DNA of 64,000 bases. Source: Dichetophora obliterata (taxonomy: Eukaryota > Arthropoda > Insecta > Diptera > Sciomyzidae). The translations under genes were made by a program, and so were the position numbers. Each line of letters opens with the position of its first letter. The stretch's first letter is position 1. Positions 1 to 10,576 of the stretch are shown here, piece after piece. The notes under the pieces were generated by a model. That model had not been told where the DNA came from. It was given only the letters and a program-made list of their open reading frames with translations, and made no database searches. The DNA is taken from assembly GCA_963920525.1 (NCBI GenBank), contig OY986439.1, positions 33,301,819-33,365,818 of the forward strand. The letters run 5' to 3'.

Positions 1-2334
1 TGAACGGTATGATACTTTTTATGTCAGCGCAGTGGCAGAAATAAAATAAAATAAAAAGTAATCAATAAATTCAATAAAACCTCGCTCAACAGTTGAACAA
101 CTGTTGCACCTGCTGAACGCATCCAATCGAACTCAGTTAAATCCAATCAGTTTCGTGGAGTTTCGTAGATTTAACGAAATTCAACTCAACTCGCGTTTCC
201 ATGGGAAGTTAATCCCTAGTTATCCCAACTCAACTCGTCATGGAAACGTAGTATATACTATTTTTAAGAATATAAACAGAGTTGAGCATTTTTCGAATCT
301 AAATTTAGCACCAATTTCAAGATGTATTTATGAAGGTGGAAGAAGTAGGTGACGTCTATGAAATTGGAACCATAGCAATGTCACAATTTTTGTGCAAGTG
401 ACGCCACTTTCTATTATTTTCTTTTTTGTGGGACAAACACTTTGAGTAGGAGTTTTGAAGTCGGGAGAGAAGATTAAGCTACGGAACATCACAAGCAGCC
501 AAATTTTAGATGTTTTTTTAGTAATAAAGTTAAGCAATGTAGATTGGTGGCCTTTTTATTTTATTTAGTATACATATATTAATATTTTTATTCCAAAAAC
601 ATATGTACAGATATAAACAGAACTTCAATAAGCTAATGAGGTGATATGGTTTTTTATTTAAATGGCAAACAGTAATTAGCATGATATTTTAAATAAAAGT
701 AATATGATTGAAAAAAATATTTAATATTTTTCTGAGGTTTATTGTCTTTTTTATACGTTAGTTATTGCACATTATATGAAATTATTCCGATTCTTACAGG
801 GTATAGATTAAATTTGATCAATAACAACAAAAAATCAGAATAGCATTCACCTTGTTTTCTTATGCCATGATTGTATTCTTGTGTTATTCTGTAAGTAATA
901 TTTAATTACACCAAGTATATCTAGTGCAATGAATACAAAAACAGCCATGTAGGTAGTAAATGAGTACAATTGTGATAATAGGAAGCATAATATAATTAGG
1001 GACGGCCAAAAACGGTCGGTGTTTAAGAGTGATTGGTTTTTTTAAAAAACCAGTGTTTTTATAGAAGGAAAAATACCATAACACCTGTGAAAAGTGCCTG
1101 AAATATGTATGTAAATAATATTCGCGAAGTTTTAGCTGCTGGCTTGGCCGGATATTCAACTCGAAATGAACTAAGAAAGCGCCGAAGTAATATTTTTCAA
1201 TACAATTTTATAACAGCTGGTCATCGCAAGCATGGTTTTTAAAATTTTTAAAAAAGACATCTTCTAAATCTTCTAAATTAAAACTATTTAAGAACAAATT
1301 TGTTTTGTATAATAATTTTTCGTTTGAAATTTTTAGAGATGAGTTTGTTGTTCTTTTTCATTTTTATGTTGGTTAAACTTTAATGCAATTCAAAGTTATG
1401 TTTAATAAGTGGAAACATATGTATATTTCGGAAAAATATGAATTATTTAATTTTCCTGTATTAAAATATCTATATTATAAAAGTAATTTAAAATTAAAAT
1501 TTTAGCTAACATAGATTTTTAATATGAAAAAATATAGAGCATAATATAAATAATTCGGACTATTATGATACATCAAAAATGTAGTTTCCAAAGCACAACA
1601 CATGCTTAGCATCGCATGCGCAAACCTTCGTTGAACGAGGAGTAATACATACTAGCTCTGTAGCTATACGCATCTGTATTCTCTATTGTATTTATCTTGC
1701 TGTAAATAAACAAAACCAAAAACAAACGACAAAAACGAAACGAAATGATTGCAAACCAAAACAACAACAACAATAACAACAACAACAACCATAATAACAG
1801 CATAAGCAGCTACTGAAGCTGCTTGTGTATAACTTTTGTCATACGAATATATGAATTTCTTTTTCTTAAATTTTGTTATTTTGTGATTTAAGGGACAACC
1901 CCAAAGTTAGATATTCGTTTCATTCGTTCTCTAATTGATATTTTGGCATTTATTTTTTTTTCGCACGATGACTATTAAAGACTGTAGGTATACCCTAAAG
2001 TGTCAACCAAAATCCTTAATGTGCTTGAAAAAATTTGTGAAAATTACCCCCATACAAGCCGCGCTATAAGACGTCAAAACTCTGCTTATGAAAATCCTCT
2101 GCAAGCTCGTGCGAGATTTTTACGTTGTCTCACAACGCACTCTCGCTCTATTGTACTTCAGGCTATAGTACCATTTTTCCAACGGAAATTCACTGGCATT
2201 TGCCGGCAATTTTTTGACGTTTCCTTTTGAACTTTCGGAGAGCTTAAGCATGGGCAATTCAGTGCTACGAATTTGTTGACGTTTTTGCTATAAATCAAGA
2301 GTTTGTTCTTGAAAACAATCTTTTATATCAATAC
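1..2334. other. AT-rich intergenic stretch, no gene seen
   Basis: I see no conserved protein or RNA gene here. Open frames are short (under 90 codons), lack recognisable domains and are what random AT-rich sequence gives. A CAA/CAACAA-rich microsatellite lies near 1760-1800. The sequence at 340-480 weakly resembles the left end of the element at 61308-62253 (shared words around GTGACGCCACTTT and GGGACAAACACTTTGAG), so part may be an old copy of it. Confidence 0.5.
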
Positions 2335-2525
2335 CACTATTATACCAGTTTACACTAGCTTCACTAAACCCAAATCATTTTTACGTCTACAGAAGAGATA
2401 AGGAAGTGGGAAGGTGAATATAAAGGGGCAAGAGCATTAAAAATTTTAAAAATTTGCGACTAACTTTGATTTGACATTCGTTGAATCGGTTGAGCGAAGC
2501 TAGTATAGACTGGCACAATAATAAA
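2335..2525. repeat. Short inverted-repeat element (MITE-like)
   Basis: The left end near 2343 (CAGTTTACACTAGCTTCACT) is matched in reverse complement by the right end near 2490-2515 (GCGAAGCTAGTATAGACTGG). The same terminal words reappear at 60674-60685, 61262-61272 and 62504-62545, where they form another, heavily interrupted copy. No coding capacity is seen. Confidence 0.5.
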
Positions 2526-3969
2526 TTCTTAAACATAATGTTGAAAACCATTGAATAAATAATAATAATTAACCATAAATTAATTCACATAACAAAATAT
2601 TCTTTTTCGGAACATAAGCCCCAAAGGGTGAATTACAATCAAACTGCTTGCGGCGAAGACAGTTATTACTCATGAATTGCCGTGTGAAAAATGGGTCTAA
2701 CAAACAGTGTTTGGGTGTTGTTGTTGCTTTCCTATGTTAAAAAATTAACTCTCTGCGAGAGCGAAAATTAACTTCAAACTCTTCATCGAATCAGTCCAAA
2801 TTTTGATTGAGCTCCAGACCTGCATCAATCAGACAAAGGGTTGCATTTTTTTACTTGTCTGTTGTTTAGTAGCAAACTATTTCTAAAAAAGTACTTATTT
2901 GAACACAAAAGCAGTTTTTTGAAGAGAAAAAAAGAAGAGTAGACAGAAAAGTAGGCAAAAAGTAGGCAGAAGAGTAACAAATGCCTGCATCGGTACTTCA
3001 ATCAAAAAATCATGTGTAAGCAGAAATAAATCAAAAATTTTAGAGTGAGTAAAAGAGAGTAAAAAATCGCGATAAATGCGATGATCACCTCTTATGCGGA
3101 TTTTTTTTTCTTATCACATACACGTTTGCGTTGGCAGAAAATAAAAGAGTACTCTAAAAATTATAAAATATATATGAAAAATAAAAAAGGTCTAAACAGA
3201 TAATGAAAATGTGTAGATTTTCTAAACACAGATTTAAGTTAGACAAGCAAAAAAATGTTGCTACAAAATGTATAAAACATGCATTTGTAGTACGACGATA
3301 ATTCCATATTCTTCCTTTCTATATAACATTCATCCTCAATTAACGTAGTACAGAACATACCTATAAAAAATTCATATCAATATCAAATTTTTAATCGCAA
3401 TATTATTCCATTAGTTAAGGTTTTCTATTCTTTTCGCTAACTTTTTAAGCTATGTAAAGATTTTTAATTTGAGTTAATTTGGCTGTGGCCGTATAAAGAG
3501 AGAACACTTTTTAATGTTATGCTTTTTTATTTTCCTATTTTTCAATATTTAGAAAAAATACACTAAGTGGACGATGAAAGTGGCAAACATTTGTTCGACG
3601 CGGCTTAACGACCGTTATTAAAAATAAAATAGTATGTTGAATAGCATCAATTCTTTGTTAGTTTATGTTATATCTTGCATAGTTGATTAAGAACATTAAT
3701 ATAACACAGCGACATGTCAACATTATTTTTTTTTTTTCATATATCAACCACTCTTTGCAACTTTTATTTTTGTCGTATTATTTATAAGCAAACTGAAAAA
3801 TAAAGGCATGGCAAACTGTGATGAATACCAAGATTAAAGCAAAAGTACCGACGTACTTAGTACCCTCTGATTTATATGAAATTGCATATAAGCTGACAGG
3901 TACGAGTATCTTTGGTACCTTGGTACTCTTCGCACTTTTTGTTTCCTTGCGTAAACAAATATCTAAATG
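2526..3969. other. Intergenic, no gene seen
   Basis: No gene is supported. At 2585-2710 is a stretch (CTTGCGGCGAAGACAGTTAT and following) that recurs, diverged, near 4690-4770 and 10320-10410. This is a dispersed repeat rather than a coding region. The rest is AT-rich. Confidence 0.45.
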
Positions 3970-3977
3970 CTAGAAGT

Positions 3978-4162
3978 CGTAGTAGAACTGGACAAGGTAG
4001 TGTTAGGGCTCTCTTTCTTAGTGACCATAACTGTCAAACTCAGCCACCTTGGTATTTTTGCCAATTTTTGCTTTCATATTGCATTCTGATTGGCTGCAGA
4101 TTTTGTATGAAATGTCAACTTTGACTCTCCGCCCTAACACTACCTTGTCTAATTTTGCCATG
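3978..4162. mobile_element. P-superfamily-like MITE
   Basis: A 185-bp element has inverted ends: AGTAGAACTGGACAAGG on the left, and a right end whose reverse complement begins CATGGCAAAATTAGACAAGG. It is flanked by imperfect 8-bp direct repeats, CTAGAAGT (3970-3977) and CTAAAAGT (4163-4170). Inner sequence (GACCATAACTGTCAAACTC) is shared with copies at 9708-9906, 39378-39575 and 60686-61253. CATG ends and 8-bp duplications are the P-element signature, and the last of these copies carries a THAP remnant. It has no coding capacity. Confidence 0.6.
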
Positions 4163-4299
4163 CTAAAAGTGCTACCAAAAAGTGATGTGGCCACATCACG
4201 AGAAAAATACACAGAAAAGCGATGAAATTAAAATTGTACTAGTACGGAAGATGTGGTACCACGTACGTGAGGAATAAAAACATGTCCAAAATGTACGAA

Positions 4300-4775
4300 A
4301 GTATGTCCCCTTTCACATTATTCAAGAATTGATTTCAATTTTTTTTTACGTTCTTTTTTGGACTTGACGAAAGCTTTCACATTTGTCAAGAATTGAATTC
4401 AATTGTTTGTCATCTATGCTTGCTTTCTTAAAAACAAAAGCGATTGCATCAACAGCTTAAAATTGTTCGTAAAATTTTAATTATAATTCATAAGCGATGG
4501 AAATATGCTTATTATAAATAAATATCGAAAATAATTCAACAAAATAACTTTTTTCAAGTTTCAGTACATCAAACGCACGCCGATAGACAAAAAAGAAAAT
4601 GAAGCAATCTGCAAAAAATGAGAAAAGCGCAAAAGGAACACGGAAAAATTGACGGTACAGAGACACTGGTACCGTCAACTTTTTCTCCCTTTCGTCGCTT
4701 CCGATTTGCGGCGAATTGCCTACAAACTATGAAAATTTAATTCAATTCTTGAACAATCTGAAAGGGGTCTATGTA
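4300..4775. repeat. Inverted-repeat element upstream of the helicase gene
   Basis: The left end (CCCCTTTCACATTATTCAAG, about 4308) is mirrored by the right end near 4740-4768 (CTTGAACAATCTGAAAGGGG). A perfect-looking inner hairpin lies at 4644-4686, with arms AAAAATTGACGGTAC and GTACCGTCAACTTTTT. No ORF of note is present. It is probably a non-autonomous DNA transposon, family unknown. Confidence 0.5.
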
Positions 4776-5098
4776 CTTGTGCAACCTTGATCACATAACC
4801 CTACTCCACAAAAAATGGCTGCGTTTTGGTACCTTTTTATATTATGAGTGCAACACTGTATTCGGTTAATTAATTTTCTCTAATGCATGGTAAAATTATT
4901 TACTATATCTTATAGATTCCGTCGGCTCTTTTCATTCAATAAGTTTATATAATTGAATTTATAATAATAGTTAATACGAAAGCCGGCTACTAAATTAAAA
5001 GTAGTAAACAGAAACATAAAATATTCGTATCTAGAATAAAAAGATTTCTGTGCATCGTCTGGGCTATCAAAAAACAAATGAATTTTAAGTTTAGTAAA

Positions 5099-8000
5099 AT
5101 GTCGAAGAATTTCTCGGGGTAAGTTGTTTGTCTTCCTAAAGTTTTTCTTTATAATCAAATAATAACTAGGCGGGACCGAGATCGTGAACGTGACCGAGAA
5201 CGTGAAAGGGATCGGGACAGAGAACGTGAGAAACGCCGCCATTCACGGAGCCGTTCGCGAAGCCCCATGTGTCGCTTATCCCGTAATGATGACCGCAACA
5301 ACAGGAATCGCGATGATCGCAGAAGGGACCATGACACCAGAGGAAACGATCGCAGGCGTGATGATAAACGACGAAGACGTTCTCAATCAAGGGAGTACGA
5401 ACGGGAAAAGGCGTATGTTTTTGTTTAAACATTTTTAAAGTTTTGTCATAGAATATATTTAATGAATTATATTATTTGCAGCCGCCAAATGGAAAGGGAA
5501 CGTGAGCGAGAACGCGAGAAGATACGTGAGCGCGAACAAAAGGATCGGGAAAGAAACCGGGAGCGTGATAGGGAACGTGATAGAGAACGCGAGATAGAAA
5601 TTCGACGTATTGCTACACCTCCTATAGTAAAATCAAAAAAAGAATCAAGCAGCTCATCCGATGAAGAAATCGATAAAGAAGAAGAGCAGCGCCGGCTAGA
5701 GCTTGAGATGACTAAACGTCGTGAACGCATTGAACGTTGGCGAGCTGAACGCAAAGTGAAAGAGCTGGAGGCAAATAAAAAGGATCTAAAATTGCTGTTA
5801 CCACCTAGTTCGAGTGCATCGAAGAAATGGAATCTTGAAGACGAGTCTGAGGAAGAGGACAACAATGGCACGACTATCGAAGTCACTGCTTTAAAAAAAG
5901 AACCAGATTCTCCACCATCAAGATTCCATCGCATCAAAAAAGAGGAAGACGATGATGATGAGGTCGTACTTGCGGAAAAGCCAATAGAAGAAGCTAAGGT
6001 TGATGCAGAGCCTTTAAAAGATGATGACATAGATCCACTGGATGCTTATATGCAAGAAGTCGACAAAGAGGTGCGTAAAGTTAGTCACATTGTGAATCAA
6101 CCATCGCAGCAAAAGCAACAGGGTGTTGTAATTCTAACGGGTGTTGCTAAGAAATCTGCGAAGACTATCGATAAAGGTGAGCTGATAGAACAAAATCAAG
6201 ACAGCTTGGATTACTCGAGCGAAGAAGAACTCGAAGACATCAAAGATACGGCAGCAAATTTGGCGAACAAACATCGCAAGGAATTGGCCAAAATCGACCA
6301 TACAGGAATGAACTATGCACAATTTCGTAAGAATTTTTATGTAGAGGTGCCAGAGCTAGCGCGTATGACTCCACAAGATGTAGAAAAGTATCGTGCTGAT
6401 CTTGAGGGCATACAGGTCAAGGGCAAAGGCTGTCCCAAACCTATTAAGGCAAGTTATTTGTTTCCAATTATACTCTAAACCCAGAAAGGCTCCATTTGAA
6501 GCCATGATTTCAAAGTAAATATAACCAAAGTCATTATTTTATTCCACAGACATGGGCGCAATGTGGCGTTAGCAAGAAGGAAATAGACATCTTTCGTAAG
6601 CTCGGTTTTGAGAAGCCAACTCCAATCCAGTGTCAAGCTATTCCCGCCATCATGTCTGGACGGGATCTTATAGGTATTGCAAAAACTGGCAGTGGCAAAA
6701 CGCTTGCATTTATTTTACCACTGTTTAGGCACATTCTCGACCAACCGGCACTGGAAGATGGTGATGGCCCCATTTCCATTATTATGGCCCCCACCAGAGA
6801 GCTCTGCATGCAAATTGGTAAAGATATACGGAAATTTGCAAAGAGTCTGTCGCTGCGAGCAGTTTGTGTTTATGGTGGCACAGGAATCTCTGAACAGATA
6901 GCCGAATTAAAACGCGGCGCGGAGATAATCGTTTGTACGCCGGGGCGTATGATTGACATGTTGGCAGCAAATTCAGGACGTGTTACAAATTTGAAACGCG
7001 TCACATATATTGTCTTGGATGAGGCTGATCGCATGTTTGACATGGGTTTCGAACCGCAAGTGATGCGCATAATTGACAATGTGCGACCAGACCGACAGAC
7101 AGTCATGTTCAGCGCAACATTTCCTCGTCAAATGGAAGCGTTGGCACGCCGTATTCTTAAAAAACCCATCGAAGTGATTGTTGGTGCCCGTTCAATAGTG
7201 TGTAAAGATGTTGCACAAAATGTCGCCATATTGGAGGATGAGGCAAAGTTCTTTAAATTATTGGAACTATTGGGCATATACCAGGAGCACGGCAGTATTA
7301 TAGTGTTTGTGGACAAGCAAGAAAATGCCGATATATTGCTGAGAGATCTTATGAAGGCATCCTATCCATGCATGAGCTTACATGGCGGCATTGATCAGTT
7401 CGATCGAGATTCAACTATACTAGATTTTAAATCCGGAAAGGTGCGTTTATTGATTGCCACATCTGTGGCAGCACGAGGTTTAGACGTGAAGGATCTAATT
7501 TTAGTGGTCAACTATGATGTTCCAAATCACTATGAAGACTATGTGCATAGGTGAGTGAGTGCTATCAATGGAATATATTTTGGTTTGGTAGCCTTTTCAT
7601 TTATATAAATGTTTGAATGTTATATGATTGGCCCTTGAGCATTGTATAATTTAAACCTAAAAAATAACTTTGTTATGCAAATTCATCTAATCTTAGTCTC
7701 GTTTCCTATTACTCTCAGATGTGGCCGTACTGGTCGTGCTGGTAAAAAAGGCAGCGCCTGGACATTTCTTACTGCAGACCAGGGAAAATTCTCTGGTGAT
7801 ATAATTCGTGCTCTTGAGCTCTCTGAATCGAAAGTGCCAGAAGATCTACAAAAATTATGGGACGACTATAAATCATCACAAGAAGCTGAAGGTAAAAAGG
7901 TGCACACCGGTGGTGGTTTCAGCGGCAAAGGCTTCAAGTTTGACGAACAAGAAGCTAATGCCGCTAAGGAGAGCAAAAAACTACAGAAAGCCGCATTAGG

Positions 8001-8751
8001 CTTAGCCGACTCCGATGATGACGAGGATATTGAGCAGGACATTGATCAGCAAATTGAGCAACTGTTCGCAGCTAAGCGTACTGTTAAAGACACCTCTGTA
8101 CCGACACCAATTACACTTTCGACATCAACGCCAGCACCGGGTGCTACTGCTCTGTCTGCACCAGTGATATTGGCATCCTCGGGTTCAGATAAATTAGAAT
8201 TGGCCAAGAGACTTGCCTCCAAAATAAGTACTAACAAAAATCTAAGCTCCGATGGTAAAGTAATTACTCCAGCCGTGAATGAAACGATACTCAAAGTAAG
8301 CTCCAGCAATCCACCAATGTATGCAGCACGTACAGTTGTCGAACAATTGGCTGCCAAACTTAACAACAAATTGAATTATCAACCAAAAGAGGATGAGGAT
8401 GGTATCGTCGTCGGACTGCTTCCAAATCAGGCGAACTCATTTACCAAATATGAAGAAGAATTGGATATAAATGATTTTCCGCAGCAGGCACGTTGGAAGG
8501 TTACGTCCAAGGAAGCTCTTGCTCAAATATCTGAATATTCGGAAGCAGGTCTTACAGTGCGTGGCACTTATGTGCCAAATGGAAAGAATCCACCCGAAGG
8601 AGAGCGAAAACTTTATTTGGCAATCGAAAGTTGCAGCGAGCTGGCGGTGCAAAAGGCTAAACGGGAGATCACACGTCTGATCAAGGAGGAACTTCTTAAG
8701 CTGAGCTCAGCTCATCCCGTATTTAATAAGGGAAGATACAAAGTTGTATAA
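5099..8751 (+). CDS. DEAD-box RNA helicase, DDX46/Prp5 family (five exons)
   Basis: This is a predicted ATP-dependent RNA helicase that remodels the U2 snRNP and proofreads the branch site during pre-spliceosome assembly in the nucleus. Exons: 5099-5118, 5170-5412, 5482-6448, 6550-7550 and 7719-8751. They join in frame to 1088 codons including the stop (human DDX46 is about 1030 aa). The N-terminus is an Arg/Asp/Glu and Arg/Ser-rich tract, followed by acidic segments. The core follows in order: Q motif (GFEKPTPIQ), Walker A AKTGSGKT (about residues 454-461), PTREL, DEAD (567-570), SAT (598-600), [23 protein letters not shown] and GRTGRAG. The C-terminal Prp5-specific region is present. Exon 1 is only 20 nt; its ATG is chosen because GG|GTAAGT gives the right phase for the RD-repeat exon. 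The intron after exon 3 uses a GC donor. The identity of the family is strong. The exact first exon is less certain. Confidence 0.93.
6449..6549 (+). other. Non-canonical GC-AG intron in the helicase gene
   Basis: The boundary reads ATTAAG|GCAAGT ... TTCCACAG|ACATGG. Joining AAG to ACA preserves the conserved Prp5/DDX46 segment (CPKPIK followed by TWAQCG) and phase 0 on both sides. The other four donor/acceptor pairs tested across this gene are GT-AG. GCAAGT after an AG is the usual form of functional GC donors. No GT donor nearby would keep the conserved residues. Confidence 0.85.
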
Positions 8752-8853
8752 AAGATCATTAATTTTAAAATTACAAAATATTACCATTATACGACGAACT
8801 ATTCAAGTCAATATTTGACTTAAACCAATTGAGAAAAGCAAATTTTATCGAAA

Positions 8854-8859
8854 AATAAA
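8854..8859 (+). terminator. Poly(A) signal of the helicase gene
   Basis: AATAAA lies 103 nt after the helicase stop codon and is followed by a T-rich stretch. It is the first canonical hexamer downstream. Confidence 0.6.
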
Positions 8860-9707
8860 ATTTTTTAACTCACAATTTCGGGGGACCCATTTAATGCTTA
8901 GGAAAAACAGAGTAAAGTGGATTGCATTCAATATGACTTTAACTCTTTTTTTTTTTAATCTATTATTAATCTATTCGATTACACTAGGCGACAAACTACC
9001 GCTATAAATAGCAGATGAATAGGACTACCACATTCTTTAACTACAAACATATAAAAACGTTCGGAATATTGGAAAATATCTTAAATTTAATTTTTAAGGT
9101 TTGTCCCTTTTGGAGCAAACTGGAAGGGGAACCATAACATTTATTTTAAATTAGGTAAATTAGTAAACATTTCTTAGTAGCTACATAATTAATTTGAAAT
9201 TTTAAAAAAATTTAGCACTGCAATCGTAAATATCATTTCAAATAAAATGACACTTTTTTGTTGAAAAACAAAGAATACATTTTGATTCAATCCACAATTA
9301 ACTCATGGTAAATTCTGATAAAGTTTGTTTCTATAATTTTGAAATTATTTAACCTTTTCAATGGCTAGGCTAAGTAAGAACAAAATAATTTTTTGAGGTA
9401 ATATTCCTATCACTTGGGTCATAAAAAGGTGAAAAACATACCTTTGATTTTTACCTGCGCTACTTACGTTTGGCAAGCTTGTACATTGTTTTGCTCCTCT
9501 TCGGCACATTTTTTCTTAAATCCCTTGAAAGATTTTCAACCCTTTAGAGTTTTGTTTTTAAACCCTCTTAATATTATCATAAAAGCCATAAAAGGATAAA
9601 AAACATATTTGATTTTTGTCCGGTTGTGTTTTTCTTATAAAATAGGCCAAAAAAGTTGTTTTTGCTTTTCTTCGGAACAAAATTGAAAATCCAACTGACT
9701 TTAATGT
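8860..9707. other. Intergenic, no gene seen
   Basis: This is AT-rich sequence between the helicase and the repeat cluster upstream of dah. No domain-bearing ORF, RNA gene or clear repeat boundary was found. Confidence 0.45.
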
Positions 9708-9906
9708 CAAGATAGTGTTAGAGCGGAAGCCGGTGACCAAAACTGTCAAAACGAAGTTGACATTTCATACAAAATCTGCAACCAATGCGAATGCAATATG
9801 AAAGCAGAATTTGGCAAAAATACCAAAATGGCTGAGTTTGACAGTTATGATAACTAAGAAAGAGAACACATTCAGCCCTAACACTACTTTTTCTAGTTCT
9901 ACTATG
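9708..9906. mobile_element. Diverged P-superfamily-like MITE
   Basis: It has the same inner sequence as the copies at 3978 and 39378, in the opposite orientation. The end near 9875-9906 (CCCTAACACTACTTTTTCTA followed by GTTCTACTATG) fits the family end with CATA instead of CATG. The left end looks eroded (starting near GATAGTGTTAGAGCGG) and I could not find a matching target duplication. Confidence 0.5.
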
Positions 9907-10039
9907 AGCGGAGTCAACAGTTGGTAACTGACGGTTGTGTTAAAATTCACTGAAACACTCAAAGAACGCTGCAAATTTGTGTGAGAAACCTATGCAACAA
10001 AATTATTTACATAATTAAAAAATTATGATAATTAATTTA

Positions 10040-10420
10040 AATAACTGTCAACTTTTCTACGGTATCACTACCATAACAGTTCACAACAGTTGACTTTGCT
10101 AAATGCTGCCAATTTTCGCTTTCTCATCGGTTTCAGGTTTTCGATGTCAACTTCTTTTTGGCAGTTTCGGCAGTCTGTCTCGTACAGCTCAGTCACACAA
10201 AAAGAACAAAACACCATAAGAGGAACACACAAGAATTGCCAGTACAGGTCAGTTCGTGCGGCTATTCTGTATTTTTCTTTCGTCGACCCCCGTATTCGTA
10301 TTCCTTTTCGTATCCCTTTCGTATTCGGCGAATTACCTACAAATTGCTGGCGGCGAACGAAATTATTGCTCAAAAATTGCATAATGAAAAAGGGCTCTAT
10401 CGTTTGGGGGGTTCTATTGT
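10040..10420. repeat. Dispersed repeat upstream of dah
   Basis: The first part (CATAACAGTTCACAACAGTTG, from 10072) is shared with elements at 59054 and 59470. The second part (about 10190-10410, including TTCGGCGAATTACCTACAAA) is shared with 4685-4770 and 2585-2710. Open frames here on both strands are by-products of this repeat. The sequence ends about 160 nt before the dah start codon, so it may contain or replace promoter sequence. Confidence 0.45.
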
Positions 10421-10576
10421 GAATATGTCTTCGTGTAAATCAAAGACTGCCAACCTCTAGAAAAAACTTTCAAATTTATATTGATAACCGATATAAGTTT
10501 TTTAAAGTATAGGCAAACAATATAATTTTATTGATTAAAAACAATTATTGTACAGAAATAAGTGATTAAGCTTAGT

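Noticed and set aside
5467..6030. Minus-strand 187-codon Ser/Arg-rich frame
   Set aside because: It is the reverse shadow of the RD/RE repeat exon of the helicase.
10068..10460. Three overlapping ~100-codon frames
   Set aside because: They lie in a dispersed repeat also found at 2585 and 4685 and show no protein-level conservation.
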